Shown: piece by piece, positions 20,781 through 32,420 of the stretch
Numbering within the stretch: position 1 is the first letter of the stretch
Layout of the letters: each line of letters begins with the position of its first letter
Origin: Rubrivivax sp.
Lineage (GTDB): Bacteria > Pseudomonadota > Gammaproteobacteria > Burkholderiales > Burkholderiaceae_C
DNA length: 64,000 bases
NCBI GenBank assembly: GCA_019635315.1
Contig: JAHBZT010000001.1
Span: 1,410,001 to 1,474,000 of the forward strand
Reading direction: 5' to 3'
Notes under the pieces: generated by a model
Told to the model about the DNA's origin: nothing
Database searches by the model: none
What the model saw: only the letters and a program-made list of their open reading frames with translations
Made by a program: the position numbers and the translations under genes

Positions 20781-22115
20781 TCAGGGTTCCCGCATGCCGC
20801 GTGCCGCGAAGGCCCGCAGCGGCTGCAGCACGTACTGCAGCAGCGTGCGGCCGGGGGTCGAGACGAAGACCTCCGCCGGCATGCCGGGCTGCATGCGCGC
20901 GTCCGGGTAGGCCTGCAGTTCCCTGGTGTCGACCTCGACCAGCGTGCGGAACCAGGTCTGGCCGGTGCGCGGGTCCTCGATGCGGTCGGCCGACACCGCC
21001 GTCACGCGGGCGGCCAGCATCGGCATCGATCGGTATTCGTAGGCCGTCAGGCGCACCTCGGCGGCACCGCCGGGCTGCACATGCTCGATGTCGGCCACGC
21101 TGACGCGGGCTTCCACGACCAGGGCTTCCTGCGCCGGCACCACCTCCAGCAGCGGCTCGCGCGGGCCGACCACGGCGCCGACCGCCGCGACCTGCATCGA
21201 CATCACCTCGCCGTCGACCGGCGCCCGCACGTACTGGCGCTCGACCAGGTCGCGCGCCGGGCGCAGCTGTTCCTCGATCTCGCGCAGCCGCGTCGTGCTG
21301 TCCTTGAGCTCGGCGGCCGCCTGCTGCTGGTACTGGTTGCGTGCTTGCGTGGCGCGCAGGCTCAGCTCGGCCAGCCGCTGGCGCGCCAGCGCCAGCTCGC
21401 TGGACTGCTCGCCGCTGCGGCTGTCGTAGTCGGTCACCGCGCGCTCCAGCGGCAGCAGCCGGGCACGCTGCACGAAACCGTCGCGCGCCAGGCTGCGGTT
21501 GAGGTCCAGCTCCTCGCGGGCCAGTGCCGCCCCCTGCGCGGTGGAGGCGACCTGCTCGCTCAGCGCCCGCACCTGCGCCTGCGTCGCCTCGACCTGCGTC
21601 TCCAGCAGCGCCAGCTGCTCCACCAGCGTGCGGCGCCGGGCCTGGAACAGCGCCTGCTCGCGCGCCAGGTAGTCGCGCGCCTGCGCGTTGTCCGCGACGC
21701 CCTGGGGCAGGCCGAAGCCCGGGGCGATCGCCAGCTCGGCGCTCAGGCGCGCCTGGCGCACGGACTCCGACACCCACTGCGCCTGGTACAGGTCCAGCAG
21801 CGCGTTCGAGCGCACGTCGCCCACCACCAGCAGCGGATCGCCCGCGCGCACGCGCTGGCCCTCGCGGACCAGGATCTCGCGCACGATGCCGCCTTCCTGG
21901 TGCTGCACGGTCTTGCGGTTGAGCTCGGTCTTCACGAAGCCCTGCGCGATCACGGCGCCGCTCAGGGGCGCCAGCAGCGACCACGCGACCACCACGGCCG
22001 CCACCGCCAGCACCGCCACGCCGACGCGCCGGCGCAGGCGCTGCAGCGTCGTGCGCTCGGTGCCGTCGTCCAGCGGCCGGCCCAGGACCTGCGTCAGTAC
22101 CGTCTCGTTGGCCAT
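20781..22115 (-). CDS. HlyD/PrtE-type type I secretion periplasmic adaptor
   Basis: 444 residues. Short cytoplasmic N terminus, one membrane segment at residues ~31-52 (VGVAVLAVAAVVVAWSLLAP), then the HlyD beta-barrel/lipoyl start VKTELNRKTVQHQEGGIVREILVREGQRVRAGD, a long coiled coil (residues ~115-290, rich in Ala, Gln, Arg, Leu) and the returning half ending in LLQYVLQPLRAF, a typical C terminus of the PrtE family. It bridges the inner-membrane ABC exporter to an outer-membrane TolC-like channel; no TolC gene lies in the window. Start 11 bp after the ABC stop with a GAGGCAG ribosome site; coupled operon. Confidence 0.92.
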   Translation of the reverse strand: MANETVLTQVLGRPLDDGTERTTLQRLRRRVGVAVLAVAAVVVAWSLLAPLSGAVIAQGFVKTELNRKTVQHQEGGIVREILVREGQRVRAGDPLLVVGDVRSNALLDLYQAQWVSESVRQARLSAELAIAPGFGLPQGVADNAQARDYLAREQALFQARRRTLVEQLALLETQVEATQAQVRALSEQVASTAQGAALAREELDLNRSLARDGFVQRARLLPLERAVTDYDSRSGEQSSELALARQRLAELSLRATQARNQYQQQAAAELKDSTTRLREIEEQLRPARDLVERQYVRAPVDGEVMSMQVAAVGAVVGPREPLLEVVPAQEALVVEARVSVADIEHVQPGGAAEVRLTAYEYRSMPMLAARVTAVSADRIEDPRTGQTWFRTLVEVDTRELQAYPDARMQPGMPAEVFVSTPGRTLLQYVLQPLRAFAARGMREP

Positions 22116-22126
22116 CGCTGCCTCGC

Positions 22127-23812
22127 TCAGTCTGCCGCCGCACGCACCGGGGCGGCCCCGGCACGCGGCGCGGTGTAGCGTGCCATCAGCGCCTGCGGGC
22201 GGTCGAAGCCGTCCAGCGCGCCGTCGACCAGCACCGCGAGCTTGTCGACGCTGGCCATCATCGAAGGCTTGTGGCCGATCAGCACCACCGTGCGCCCGGC
22301 GGCCTTCAGCGCCGCCAGCGTCGCGCCCAGCGCGGCCTCGCCCTCGCTGTCGAGGTTGGCATTCGGCTCGTCCAGCACCACCAGCTGCGGCTCGCCGTAC
22401 AGCGCGCGCGCCAGGCCGATGCGCTGGCGCTGGCCGCCGGACAGCGCCGAGCCGGCGTCGCCGATCGGCGTCTCGTAGCCCGCAGGCAGGCGCAGGATCA
22501 TCTCGTGCGCACCCGCGAGCTGGGCCGCGCGCACGACCGCTTCGGAGTCCACCGGCCCCAGGCGAGCGATATTCTCGGCCACCGTGCCGGCGAACAGCTC
22601 CACGTCCTGCGGCAGGTAGCCGACATGACGGCCGAGCTGGTCACGGTTCCACTGCGACACGTCGGCGCCGTCCAGCCGCACCGCGCCCGACTGCGGGCGC
22701 CAGATGCCCAGCATCAGGCGCGCCAGCGTGGTCTTGCCCGAGGCGCTGGGGCCGATCAGGCCCAGCGTCTCGCCGGGCTGCAGCGAGAAGCTGATGCCCT
22801 TCAGGATGGGCGGGCGCTGCGGCTGCGCGCCGAACACCACCTTCTCGACGTCCAGCCGGCCGCTGGGCACCGGCAGCGCCACGGACTGCTCGCCGGACTC
22901 GACGGGTGCGGCCGCCAGGCGCTGGCCGGCGCCACGCGCGTCGACCAGCGCCTTCCAGCCGGTGATCAGCAGTTCCACCGGTTGCAGCGCGCGCGCCAGC
23001 AGGATCGTGGAGGCGATCATCACGCCCGGCGTGACATGCTGCTCGATCACCAGCCAGGCGCCCAGCGCCAGCATCGCGACCTGCATGGCGAAGCGGAAGC
23101 TGCGCACGAAGGCGCCCAGCGGCCCGCCGACGGCCGCCAGCCGCGCCTGCGCCTGCACCACGGGCGCATGCAGCGCGCGCCAGCGCTCGACCACCGCGGC
23201 GGTCATGCCCATGCCGCTGACGGCGTCGGCATTGCGCGAAGCGGCGTCGACGAAGCGCGTGGCCCGCCGCGAGCCGGCCATGGCCTCGTCGGCCGGCGCG
23301 CGCGACAGGCGTTCGTTCAGCACCACCAGCCCGAACAGCGCCAGCGCGGCGGCGCTGGCCAGCACGCCGAGCAGCGGATGGAACAGGAAGATGACGAACA
23401 GGTAGATCGGCATCCACGGCGCGTCGAAGACCGCGAAGATGCCGTTGCCGGTCACGAAGTTGCGCAGCAGCCCGACGTCGCGCCCCAGCCCGGCCTGCGT
23501 GGCGCCGCCGAAGCGCGCGGCGTCCTCGATCGTCACCCGCATCGCGATGCCGCCCAGGCGGCCGTCGAGCAGCCGCCCGGCCGCCGCCAGCACGGCGCTG
23601 CGCGCGGCGTCCATCAGGAACATCAGCAGCAGGCCCACCACGGCGAGCAGCGTCAGCATGACCAGGGTCTCGATGATGCGGCTGGAGAACACGCGGTCGA
23701 AGACCAGCAGCATGTACATCGGCGGCACCAGCATGGTCAGGTTCAGCACCAGGCTGACCAGCGCCGCGAGGATGGTCAGCGGCCGGAGTGCGGGGGAGAG
23801 CAGCCAACCCAT
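22127..23812 (-). CDS. type I secretion system ABC transporter (permease/ATPase, PrtD type)
   Basis: 561 residues. The N-terminal half carries membrane segments (residues ~10-35, 50-70, 130-165, 240-270); there is no C39 peptidase-like domain, matching PrtD/LapB-distinct exporters of serralysins. The ATPase domain has Walker A GPSASGKTTLARL (about residue 353), signature LSGGQRQRIGLARAL, Walker B LVVLDEPNANLD and the switch His in VLIGHKP. It powers export of the RTX proteases straight from cytoplasm to exterior. First gene of the ABC-HlyD-GT operon. The 296-bp region upstream holds a CCCC-N10-GGGG box at 23975-23992. Confidence 0.93.
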   Translation of the reverse strand: MGWLLSPALRPLTILAALVSLVLNLTMLVPPMYMLLVFDRVFSSRIIETLVMLTLLAVVGLLLMFLMDAARSAVLAAAGRLLDGRLGGIAMRVTIEDAARFGGATQAGLGRDVGLLRNFVTGNGIFAVFDAPWMPIYLFVIFLFHPLLGVLASAAALALFGLVVLNERLSRAPADEAMAGSRRATRFVDAASRNADAVSGMGMTAAVVERWRALHAPVVQAQARLAAVGGPLGAFVRSFRFAMQVAMLALGAWLVIEQHVTPGVMIASTILLARALQPVELLITGWKALVDARGAGQRLAAAPVESGEQSVALPVPSGRLDVEKVVFGAQPQRPPILKGISFSLQPGETLGLIGPSASGKTTLARLMLGIWRPQSGAVRLDGADVSQWNRDQLGRHVGYLPQDVELFAGTVAENIARLGPVDSEAVVRAAQLAGAHEMILRLPAGYETPIGDAGSALSGGQRQRIGLARALYGEPQLVVLDEPNANLDSEGEAALGATLAALKAAGRTVVLIGHKPSMMASVDKLAVLVDGALDGFDRPQALMARYTAPRAGAAPVRAAAD

Positions 23813-23974
23813 GGGTATGCGCCTACACGATTCCGTTCAACGCGTCCTGACGAGTCCACCGCGCCCTGCGGCGACCGTTCAACGGCCGACCTGTCGACCG
23901 CGCGCCTAGTATGCCGTTCCCCGGGCGCCATGCAGGCCGCGGCCCCGCTTGCGCGCACACGCCGAGGGTGCCGT

Positions 23975-23992
23975 CCCCCTGGAACTAGGGGG
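23975..23992 (-). promoter_or_regulatory. CCCC-N10-GGGG box upstream of the secretion operon
   Basis: 18-bp palindrome (C5, 8-nt spacer, G5) 163 bp upstream of the ABC exporter start, in the otherwise featureless 23813-24108 gap. Third member of the set of related boxes; see 13381-13398. Confidence 0.4.
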
Positions 23993-24108
23993 CGGTGGTG
24001 TCGGCCGGCTGTTCGCGACCATCGTCCGTGCCCCACGTGGCTTGGCGCGCTTCAGGCGTCGACTGCGCGTTGCGATGGGCCGGGACCGACGCAGGTGCTC
24101 CCTGCTGC

Positions 24109-25851
24109 TCACCCCCTCGCCACGAACGGAAACACCACCGGTATCGCCACCAGCGCCACCGCCTGGAAGACCAGGGCGACCGGCGCGCCGGCGCGCAGGA
24201 AGTCGCGCAGCGCGTAGCCCCCGGGCGACATCACCATCAGGTTGGTCTGGTAGCCGTAGGGCGTCAGGAAGCTGCAGCTGGCGCCGTACAGCACGGCCAT
24301 CAGGAAGGGCATCGGCTGCAGGCCCAGCTGCTCGGCGACCCCCAGCGCCACCGGGAAGGCCAGCGCGGCCGCGGCGTTGTTGCTCATCAGCTCGGTCAGC
24401 AGCCAGGTGACGACCAGGATGATGCCCAGCGCCCAGTAGGGACCGAAGTGCTCGGCGCCGGTCAGCAGCCAGCCGGCCAGCAGGCGGCCGCTGCCCGTCT
24501 CGGCCATCACGTCGCTGATCACGAGCGCGCTGGCGATGATGGCGGCGATCTGGTAGGGCACGCGCCGGCGCAGCTCGGAGGTGCCGACCAGCCCGGTCAC
24601 CAGGAACAGCGCCAGCAGCACGATGAGCGCCTTCAGGAAGTCGACCACACCCAGCGAGGCCAGCACGATGGCGGCGCCGAAGCCGGCGGTGGCCAGCCAG
24701 CCCTTGCGCGCGTCGGTGAACTTCTGCACCTGGTGGCGCGTGACGACGACGAAGTTGCGCTGCAGGTTGTTGCGCTTGTCGAAGTCCTGGCCCACCACCA
24801 GCACCAGCGTGTCGCCGACCTCCAGCGGCACGTCGGCGATGGGGCCGCGCAGCCGCTCGCGGCCGCGGCGCACCGCGATGACCGCGGCGTCGAACTGCGA
24901 GCGGAAGTCCACCTGGCGCAGCGTGCGCCGGGCCAGCGTGCTGTCGGCGGCGACCACCACCTCCACCAGGTTGTCCAGCGGCAGCTGGTAGCGCTGGCCG
25001 CGCGTCTCCAGCCCGGGAAACTGCAGCAGCAGGTCCAGCCGCGTGACGTCGCCGGTGAAGACCAGGATGTCGCCGGCGCGGATGCTGCGGTCGGGCTCCA
25101 CCGGCGCGATGACGCGGCCTTCGCGCACGATCTCGGCCAGGAACAGGTGGGCCAGCCGGCGCAGGCCGTTCTGCTCGACGGTGCGCCCGATCAGCGGGCT
25201 GTCGGGCCGCACGCTGGCTTCCAGGAAGTAGTCGCTGGCCTGTTCCTGCTCCACCGGCCGCGTGGCCAGCAGCCGCGGGTACAGCAGCAGCATCGTCGCG
25301 CCGCAGGCCAGCACGATGCACAGGCCCACCGGGAACAGCTCGAAGATGCCCAGCCCCGGCAGGCCGGCGCCCACCATGAGGCCGTTGACCAGCAGGTTGG
25401 TGCTGGTGCCGACCAGCGTCAGGATGCCGCCCAGCGACGCCGCGAAGCACATCGGCAGCAGCAGGCGCTGCGCGCCATGCGCGCGCGAGTGCTTCAGCGG
25501 CCCGATCAGCGAGGCGACCACCGCGGTGTTGTTGAGGAAGGCCGAGTACAGCGCCGTGGCGCCGCACAGCCGGGCCAGCGCCGCGCGGTAGCCGCCGCGC
25601 ACCAGGCGCTCGGCCGCCTGCTCGAGCAGGCGGCTCTTGTCCAGCACCACGCTCAGCAGCAGCAGCACGACCACCGTGACCAGCCCGGGGTTGGTCAGCT
25701 GCTGCAGCGCGCGCGGCAGCGAGACCAGGTCCAGCAGCACGAAGGCCAGCGCGACGCCGGTGAAGACCGCGGCCGGCGCGCGCCGGCCGCGCACCAGTTC
25801 CACCGCCAGCACCAGCAGCGCGACGAAGACGAGGGCCTGCTGCAGCGTCAT
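24109..25851 (-). CDS. SLC13-family permease with TrkA-C domains, putative sulfate transporter
   Basis: 580 residues from ATG 25851; the frame is open to 25905 but residues 1-18 of that version are not membrane-like. Multiple hydrophobic segments flank a soluble middle part (residues ~205-385) with two TrkA-C-like repeats. The two SLC13 signature loops are visible as LVGTSTNLLVNG and PYGYQTNLMV. Members of this DASS subgroup transport sulfate, other oxyanions or dicarboxylates; sulfate is favoured here because the gene is the last of a cysD-cysNC-permease block. It lies 117 bp behind cysNC on the same strand, so an operon is likely but not certain. Confidence 0.85.
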   Translation of the reverse strand: MTLQQALVFVALLVLAVELVRGRRAPAAVFTGVALAFVLLDLVSLPRALQQLTNPGLVTVVVLLLLSVVLDKSRLLEQAAERLVRGGYRAALARLCGATALYSAFLNNTAVVASLIGPLKHSRAHGAQRLLLPMCFAASLGGILTLVGTSTNLLVNGLMVGAGLPGLGIFELFPVGLCIVLACGATMLLLYPRLLATRPVEQEQASDYFLEASVRPDSPLIGRTVEQNGLRRLAHLFLAEIVREGRVIAPVEPDRSIRAGDILVFTGDVTRLDLLLQFPGLETRGQRYQLPLDNLVEVVVAADSTLARRTLRQVDFRSQFDAAVIAVRRGRERLRGPIADVPLEVGDTLVLVVGQDFDKRNNLQRNFVVVTRHQVQKFTDARKGWLATAGFGAAIVLASLGVVDFLKALIVLLALFLVTGLVGTSELRRRVPYQIAAIIASALVISDVMAETGSGRLLAGWLLTGAEHFGPYWALGIILVVTWLLTELMSNNAAAALAFPVALGVAEQLGLQPMPFLMAVLYGASCSFLTPYGYQTNLMVMSPGGYALRDFLRAGAPVALVFQAVALVAIPVVFPFVARG

Positions 25852-25968
25852 GCGATGGCCGCCCGGTCCGTGATGTCGCACCGCGCGACGGCGGGCGTCC
25901 GGCACCGGGCGCGATGCGTGCTCATGCGACAGGGCACGGCCGGGGCCGTTCGCCTCGGACCGCGGGCC

Positions 25969-27876
25969 TCAGGCGCGCAGCACGCCGGCCACGCACAGCC
26001 GTTCGATGACGCGTTCCGCGGCCTCGTCGACGCTGATCCCGGCGGCGGGCAGGTGCACCTCGGCGGCCTCCGGCGGTTCGTAGGGGCTGTCGATGCCGGT
26101 GAAGTTGGGCAGCTGGCCGCGCCGCGCCTTCGCATACAGGCCCTTGACGTCGCGCTGCTCGGCCACTGCCAGCGGCACGTCGACATAGACCTCGAGGAAC
26201 TCGCCGGGCTCGAACAGGCGGCGCGCCATCTCGCGCTCGCTGCGGAACGGCGAGATGAACGAGGTGATGACGATCAGCCCGGCGTCCACCATCAGCCGCG
26301 CGACCTCGGCGACGCGGCGGATGTTCTCGACGCGGTCGGCGTCGGTGAAGCCGAGGTCGCGGTTCAGGCCGTGGCGCACGTTGTCGCCGTCGAGCTGGTA
26401 GGTGTGGTGGCCCAGCGCGTAGAGCTTCTTCGTGACCGCGTTGGCGATCGTGCTCTTGCCGGCGCCGGACAGGCCGGTGAACCACAGCACCGCCGGCTTC
26501 TGGCCCAACAGCACGGCGCGCGCCGCCTTGTCCACTGCCACCGGCTGCAGGTGGATGTTGTGCGCGCGGCGCAGCGCGAAGTGCAGCATGCCGGCGGCCA
26601 CCGTGTGGTTGCTCAGCCGGTCGATCAGGATGAAGCCGCCGAGGTCGCGGTTGACCGCGTAGGGCTCGAAGGGCACCGGGCGGTCCAGCGACAGCGTGCA
26701 CACGCCGATCTCGTTCAGCGCCAGCGTCTTGGCCGCCGTGTGTTCCAGCGTGTTGACGTTGACCTTGTGCTTGATCTCGAGCACGCTGGCATTCACCGTG
26801 CGGGTGCCGATCTTCAGCAGGTAGGGGCGGCCGGGCAGCATGGCCTCGTCGTCCATCCAGACCAGGTGGCACTCGAACTGGTCGGCGACCTGGCAGGGCG
26901 CGTCGGCCGCGGCGATGACGTCGCCGCGCGAGATGTCCAGCTCGTCGGCCAGCGTGATCGTCACGCTCTGGCCGGCCACGGCCTCGGGCTGGTCGCCGTC
27001 CAGCGCGACGACGCGCTGCACCGTGGACTCGCGGCCCGAGGGCAGCACGCGCACGCGGTCGCCGGGGCGCACGCGGCCGCTGGCCAGCAGGCCGCAGTAG
27101 CCGCGGAAGTCCAGGTTGGGCCGGTTGACCCACTGCACCGGCAGGCGCATCGGGTCGTCCTGCAGCCGCGTGTCGTCGACTTCGCAGGTCTCCAGCACCT
27201 CCATCAGCGTCGGGCCCTCGTACCAGGGCGTGCGCGCGCTGCGGCTGGTGATGTTGTCGCCCTTCAGGCCGGAGATCGGGATCGCGGTGATCTGCTGCAG
27301 CCCCAGCTGCGCGGCGAAGGCGCGGTAGTCGGCCTCGATCGCGGCGAAGGCGGCCGGGTCCCAGTCGACGAGGTCCATCTTGTTGACCGCCAGCACCGCC
27401 TGCCGGATGCCGATCAGGCTGACCAGGTAGCTGTGGCGGCGCGTCTGCGTCAGCACGCCCTTGCGTGCGTCGACCAGGATGATCGCCAGGTCGGCGGTCG
27501 ACGCGCCGGTGACCATGTTGCGCGTGTACTGCTCGTGGCCCGGCGTGTCGGCGACGATGAACTTGCGCCGGTCGGTGCTGAAGAAGCGGTAGGCGACGTC
27601 GATCGTGATGCCCTGCTCGCGCTCGGCCGCCAGGCCGTCGACGAGCAGCGCGAAGTCGATGTCGCCGCCCTGCGTGCCCCACTTCTTGCTGTCGGCCTCG
27701 ACCGCGGCGAGCTGGTCCTCGAACAGCATCTTGCTGTCGTAGAGCAGGCGGCCGATCAGCGTGCTCTTGCCGTCGTCGACGCTGCCGCAGGTGATGAAGC
27801 GCAGCAGCCCCTTGTGCTGGTGCTGGCGCAGGTATTCGCCGATGTCGCTGGCGATGAGGTCGGAGACGTGGGCCAT
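25969..27876 (-). CDS. cysNC: bifunctional ATP sulfurylase GTPase subunit / APS kinase (CysNC)
   Basis: 635 residues. The N-terminal part is a translation-factor-like GTPase: [17 protein letters not shown] (residues ~31-47), [21 protein letters not shown], followed by two beta-barrel domains. From residue ~450 the APS kinase domain begins, with Walker [31 protein letters not shown] and the lid segment GLYAKARRG. The protein makes APS with CysD and phosphorylates it to PAPS, the donor for the sulfotransferases in this window. The fused kinase, rather than separate cysN and cysC, is known in several proteobacteria including rhizobial nodPQ. One base separates the cysD stop from this ATG. Confidence 0.95.
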   Translation of the reverse strand: MAHVSDLIASDIGEYLRQHQHKGLLRFITCGSVDDGKSTLIGRLLYDSKMLFEDQLAAVEADSKKWGTQGGDIDFALLVDGLAAEREQGITIDVAYRFFSTDRRKFIVADTPGHEQYTRNMVTGASTADLAIILVDARKGVLTQTRRHSYLVSLIGIRQAVLAVNKMDLVDWDPAAFAAIEADYRAFAAQLGLQQITAIPISGLKGDNITSRSARTPWYEGPTLMEVLETCEVDDTRLQDDPMRLPVQWVNRPNLDFRGYCGLLASGRVRPGDRVRVLPSGRESTVQRVVALDGDQPEAVAGQSVTITLADELDISRGDVIAAADAPCQVADQFECHLVWMDDEAMLPGRPYLLKIGTRTVNASVLEIKHKVNVNTLEHTAAKTLALNEIGVCTLSLDRPVPFEPYAVNRDLGGFILIDRLSNHTVAAGMLHFALRRAHNIHLQPVAVDKAARAVLLGQKPAVLWFTGLSGAGKSTIANAVTKKLYALGHHTYQLDGDNVRHGLNRDLGFTDADRVENIRRVAEVARLMVDAGLIVITSFISPFRSEREMARRLFEPGEFLEVYVDVPLAVAEQRDVKGLYAKARRGQLPNFTGIDSPYEPPEAAEVHLPAAGISVDEAAERVIERLCVAGVLRA

Positions 27877-27877
27877 G

Positions 27878-28789
27878 TCAGAAGTACCCTTCCTGCTTCT
27901 TCTTCTCCATCGACGCGGCCTGGTCGTGGTCGATCATGCGGCCCTGGCGCTCGCTGGTGCGCGCCAGCAGCATCTCCTGGATGATGGCCGGCAGCGTGTC
28001 GGCCTCGCTCTCGACCGCGCCGGACAGCGGGTAGCAGCCCAGCGTGCGGAAGCGCACCTTCTTCAGCACCGGCACCTCGCCCGGGGCCAGGCGCATGCGC
28101 TCGTCGTCGACCATGATCAGCGTGCCGCCGCGCTCGACCACCGGCCGCTCGGCCGCGAAGTACAGCGGCACGATGGGGATGTCCTCGAGGTGGATGTACT
28201 GCCAGATGTCCAGCTCGGTCCAGTTGCTGATCGGGAACACGCGCATCGACTCGCCGGGCTTCTTGCGGCTGTTGTACAGGCGCCAGAGCTCGGGACGCTG
28301 GTTCTTCGGGTCCCAGCGGTGCTGCGCGCTGCGGAAGCTGAAGATGCGCTCCTTGGCGCGGCTCTTCTCCTCGTCGCGGCGGCCGCCGCCGAACGCGGCG
28401 TCGAAGCCGTGCAGGTCCAGCGCCTGCTTCAGGCCCTGCGTCTTCCACAGGTCGGTGTGCACCTGCGAGCCATGGTCGAAGGGGTTGATGCCCATCGCCT
28501 TGGCCTCGGGGTTCTGGTGCACCAGCAGCGTCATGCCGCTCTCGCGCGCCATGCGTTCGCGCATCGCGTACATGTCGCGGAATTTCCACGTGGTGTCCAC
28601 GTGCAGCAGCGGGAACGGCGGCGGCGCCGGGTGGAAGGCCTTGCGCGCCAGGTGCAGCATCACCGCGCTGTCCTTGCCGATGCTGTAGAGCATCACCGGG
28701 CGCTCGGCCTCGGCGACGACCTCGCGCATGATGTGCATGCTCTCGGCTTCCAGGCGCTGCAGGTGCGTGAGGCGGACAGGCTCGGACAT
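27878..28789 (-). CDS. cysD: sulfate adenylyltransferase subunit 2
   Basis: 303 residues from ATG 28789 ([17 protein letters not shown]), almost exactly the length of E. coli CysD (302). The open frame to 29092 adds ~100 low-complexity residues antisense to cysQ and is rejected. The nucleotide-binding PP-loop [18 protein letters not shown] is at about residues 32-49, then [27 protein letters not shown]-like [20 protein letters not shown] and the C-terminal [16 protein letters not shown]. It catalyses ATP + sulfate to APS + PPi with the CysN domain. First gene of the sulfate-activation operon, divergent from cysQ. Confidence 0.95.
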   Translation of the reverse strand: MSEPVRLTHLQRLEAESMHIMREVVAEAERPVMLYSIGKDSAVMLHLARKAFHPAPPPFPLLHVDTTWKFRDMYAMRERMARESGMTLLVHQNPEAKAMGINPFDHGSQVHTDLWKTQGLKQALDLHGFDAAFGGGRRDEEKSRAKERIFSFRSAQHRWDPKNQRPELWRLYNSRKKPGESMRVFPISNWTELDIWQYIHLEDIPIVPLYFAAERPVVERGGTLIMVDDERMRLAPGEVPVLKKVRFRTLGCYPLSGAVESEADTLPAIIQEMLLARTSERQGRMIDHDQAASMEKKKQEGYF

Positions 28790-28976
28790 CTTCACGGAAC
28801 GGATGGGGGCGTAGGTCGTCACGATGCTGCACTGCGACGTAAAGTCGCGAGTATCGACGAGACACCGTCGGCGCGAAGGCGGCCGCGCCCCCCGAGGACG
28901 CGGGGTCTTCACGCCGGACGGGGCGGATTGCGCCGATTCCTGCGCGCCGCGCCACCTTGACCGGGAGTTCCCAGCC

Positions 28977-29807
<831 letters not shown>

Positions 29808-29958
29808 CCGGCCCCAGCCGGCAGGCGGTGGCCCGCCGACGGCCGACACCACGCCGCACGGCCGCGGGCACTGCGCAATAGTTGCCGCCGGCACCGGGCC
29901 CGGCGCCGGTGACGGATGGGACAATCCGCGGCTCCCAGTCTTCCAGCGAACGCTCGCC

Positions 29959-31293
29959 ATGAAAGTCACCGTCGTCGGCACCGGATACGTCGGCCTCGTC
30001 ACCGGCGCCTGCCTCTCCGAGATGGGCAACCACGTCGTCTGCCTGGACGTGGACGAGCGCAAGATCCGCCTGCTCAACGACGGCGGCATCCCGATCCACG
30101 AGCCGGGGCTGGAGGAACTCGTGCGCCGCAACGTGGCCGCCGGGCGGCTGCAGTTCACCACCGACGTGGCCGCGGCGGTGGCGCATGGCACGCTGCAGTT
30201 CATCGGCGTGGGCACGCCGCCCGACGAGGACGGCTCGGCCGACCTGCAGTACGTGCTGGCCGCGGCCACCAACATCGGCCGCCACATGACCGACTACAAG
30301 GTCATCGTCGACAAGAGCACGGTGCCGGTGGGCACCGCCGACAAGGTGCGCGAGGCGGTGCGCGCCGCGCTGGTGGCGCGCGGCCTGGGCGAGATGCAGT
30401 TCGCGGTCGTCTCCAACCCCGAGTTCCTGAAGGAGGGCGCCGCGGTGGAGGACTGCATGCGCCCGGACCGCATCGTCGTCGGCGCCGACGACGAGCGCGC
30501 GGTGCTGCTGATGCGCGCGCTGTACACGCCCTTCATGCGCAACCACGACCGCCTGCAGCTGATGGACGTGCGCAGCGCGGAGTTCACCAAGTACGCGGCC
30601 AATGCGATGCTGGCCACGCGCATCAGCTTCATGAACGAGCTGGCGCTGCTGGCCGAGCGCGTGGGCGCGGACATCGAGGCCGTGCGCAAGGGCATCGGCT
30701 CGGACCCGCGCATCGGCACCCACTTCCTGTACCCGGGCACCGGCTACGGCGGCAGCTGCTTCCCCAAGGACGTCAAGGCGCTGATCGCCACCGGGCGCGA
30801 GAACGGCGTCAGGCTCGGCGTGCTGCAGGCCGTGGAGGACGCCAACGAGCGCCAGAAGCACGTGCTGGTGGACAAGATCGTCGCGCGCTTCGGCGAGGAC
30901 CTGTCGGGCCGCACCTTCGCCATCTGGGGCCTGGCCTTCAAGCCCAATACCGACGACATGCGCGAGGCGCCCAGCCGCGTCGTCGTGGCCGAGCTGGCGC
31001 GCCGCGGCGCCACGCTGCAGGCCTACGACCCGGTGGCGATGAAGGAGGCGGCGCGGGTGATGGAAGGCACCGCGGGCCTGCGCTTCGTCAAGAGCCAGGC
31101 CGAGGCGCTGGCCGGGGCCGACGCGGTGGTCGTCGTGACCGAGTGGAAGGAATTCCGCAACCCCGACTTCGACGCGATGAAGTCGGCGCTGAAGCAGCCG
31201 CTGGTCTTCGACGGCCGCAACATCTACGACCCGGCGCTGATGAAGGCGAGCGGCATCGAGTACCACGGCATCGGGCGCGGCGCCCGGGCGTGA
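29959..31293 (+). CDS. ugd: UDP-glucose 6-dehydrogenase
   Basis: 444 residues from ATG 29959. N-terminal NAD-binding [19 protein letters not shown], the central hexahydro helix and the catalytic Cys at about residue 267 in [16 protein letters not shown]-terminal UDP-binding domain with [20 protein letters not shown]. Oxidises UDP-glucose twice to UDP-glucuronate, giving an acidic sugar for the exopolysaccharide. The frame open to 29677 overlaps cysQ and is not used. Transcribed alone, away from the convergent rfb operon. Confidence 0.95.
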   Translation: MKVTVVGTGYVGLVTGACLSEMGNHVVCLDVDERKIRLLNDGGIPIHEPGLEELVRRNVAAGRLQFTTDVAAAVAHGTLQFIGVGTPPDEDGSADLQYVLAAATNIGRHMTDYKVIVDKSTVPVGTADKVREAVRAALVARGLGEMQFAVVSNPEFLKEGAAVEDCMRPDRIVVGADDERAVLLMRALYTPFMRNHDRLQLMDVRSAEFTKYAANAMLATRISFMNELALLAERVGADIEAVRKGIGSDPRIGTHFLYPGTGYGGSCFPKDVKALIATGRENGVRLGVLQAVEDANERQKHVLVDKIVARFGEDLSGRTFAIWGLAFKPNTDDMREAPSRVVVAELARRGATLQAYDPVAMKEAARVMEGTAGLRFVKSQAEALAGADAVVVVTEWKEFRNPDFDAMKSALKQPLVFDGRNIYDPALMKASGIEYHGIGRGARA

Positions 31294-31439
31294 TCACGCG
31301 TCGCCTTGCGTGAGCGGGAGCACGCCAGGTAACCTTTTTTCGCGTCCGGCCGGCGAGAGGGCGGAATCCGGGTTACAGTGCGCGGGTAGATTTGAGCAAG
31401 ACGATAGTGGTTTGACGGTTTTCTCTGGGTTTGCCCTGA

Positions 31440-31757
<318 letters not shown>

Positions 31758-31780
31758 CCGGTTCACCCCGGTCCACGACG

Positions 31781-31808
31781 AAAACCGCAGCTTCGGCTGC
31801 GGTTTTTT
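31781..31808. terminator. strong intrinsic terminator after the cold-shock gene
   Basis: Perfect 11-bp stem (31781-31791 with 31796-31806) closed by a UUCG tetraloop, with A4 on one side and T6 on the other. Bidirectional: it ends csp mRNA on the plus strand and can end the rfb operon, whose last stop is at 31843, on the minus strand. Confidence 0.93.
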
Positions 31809-31842
31809 CGTTTGCGGCGCCGGCTCGCGCCCGGCCTTCCGA

Positions 31843-32418
31843 TCAGGCTGGCGGCAGGTCGGCTTCGGCCAGCAGCGGCGCGGCGGCGTCCTTCGGCGCC
31901 AGCAGCGGCGCACTCATGCCGGCCGGCAGCAGCCAGCGGATGCCTAGCGCCGGGTCGTCCCAGCGCAGGCTGCGCTCGCAGTCCTTCGCGTAGACGTCGG
32001 TGGTCTTGTAGAGGAAGTGCGTGTCGTCGGCCAGGGCCAAGAAGCCATGCGCGAAGCCTTCCGGAATCCACAGCTGGCGCCGGTTGGCGGCGCTGAGCTC
32101 CGCACCCGCCCAGCGCCCGAAGGTCGGCGAGCCGCGGCGCAGGTCCACCGCCACGTCCCAGGCCGCACCCGCCACCACGCGCACGAGCTTGCCCTGCGCA
32201 TGCGGCGGCAACTGGTAATGCAGGCCGCGCAGCACGCCGGCGCGGCTGCACGAGTGGTTGTCCTGCACGAAGGGCCGCGGCGCCGGCTGGCCCATGGCCT
32301 GCAGCGCGGCGTCGAAGCGCGCCTGGTTCCAGCTCTCCATGAACCAGCCGCGGTCGTCGGCGAAGACCGCGGGCTCGACGATCACGACGCCGGGCAGCTC
32401 GGTGGGCAGCAGCTTCAC
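31843..32418 (-). CDS. rfbC: dTDP-4-dehydrorhamnose 3,5-epimerase
   Basis: 191 residues, GTG start two bases after the rfbA stop. Cupin-type epimerase: PGVVIVEPAVFADDRGWFMESW, the active-site segment FVQDNHSCSRAGVLRGLHYQ and IPEGFAHGFLAL are all present with the catalytic His. Third step of dTDP-L-rhamnose synthesis. Last gene of the eight-gene minus-strand operon beginning with the sugar transferase at 40477. Confidence 0.95.
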   Translation of the reverse strand: MKLLPTELPGVVIVEPAVFADDRGWFMESWNQARFDAALQAMGQPAPRPFVQDNHSCSRAGVLRGLHYQLPPHAQGKLVRVVAGAAWDVAVDLRRGSPTFGRWAGAELSAANRRQLWIPEGFAHGFLALADDTHFLYKTTDVYAKDCERSLRWDDPALGIRWLLPAGMSAPLLAPKDAAAPLLAEADLPPA

Positions 32419-32420
32419 GT

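Noticed and set aside
19522-22164. 880-codon fusion of a glycosyltransferase with a low-complexity N terminus
   Set aside because: The N-terminal part lies inside the HlyD gene in a different frame; the GTG at 20775 is the real start.
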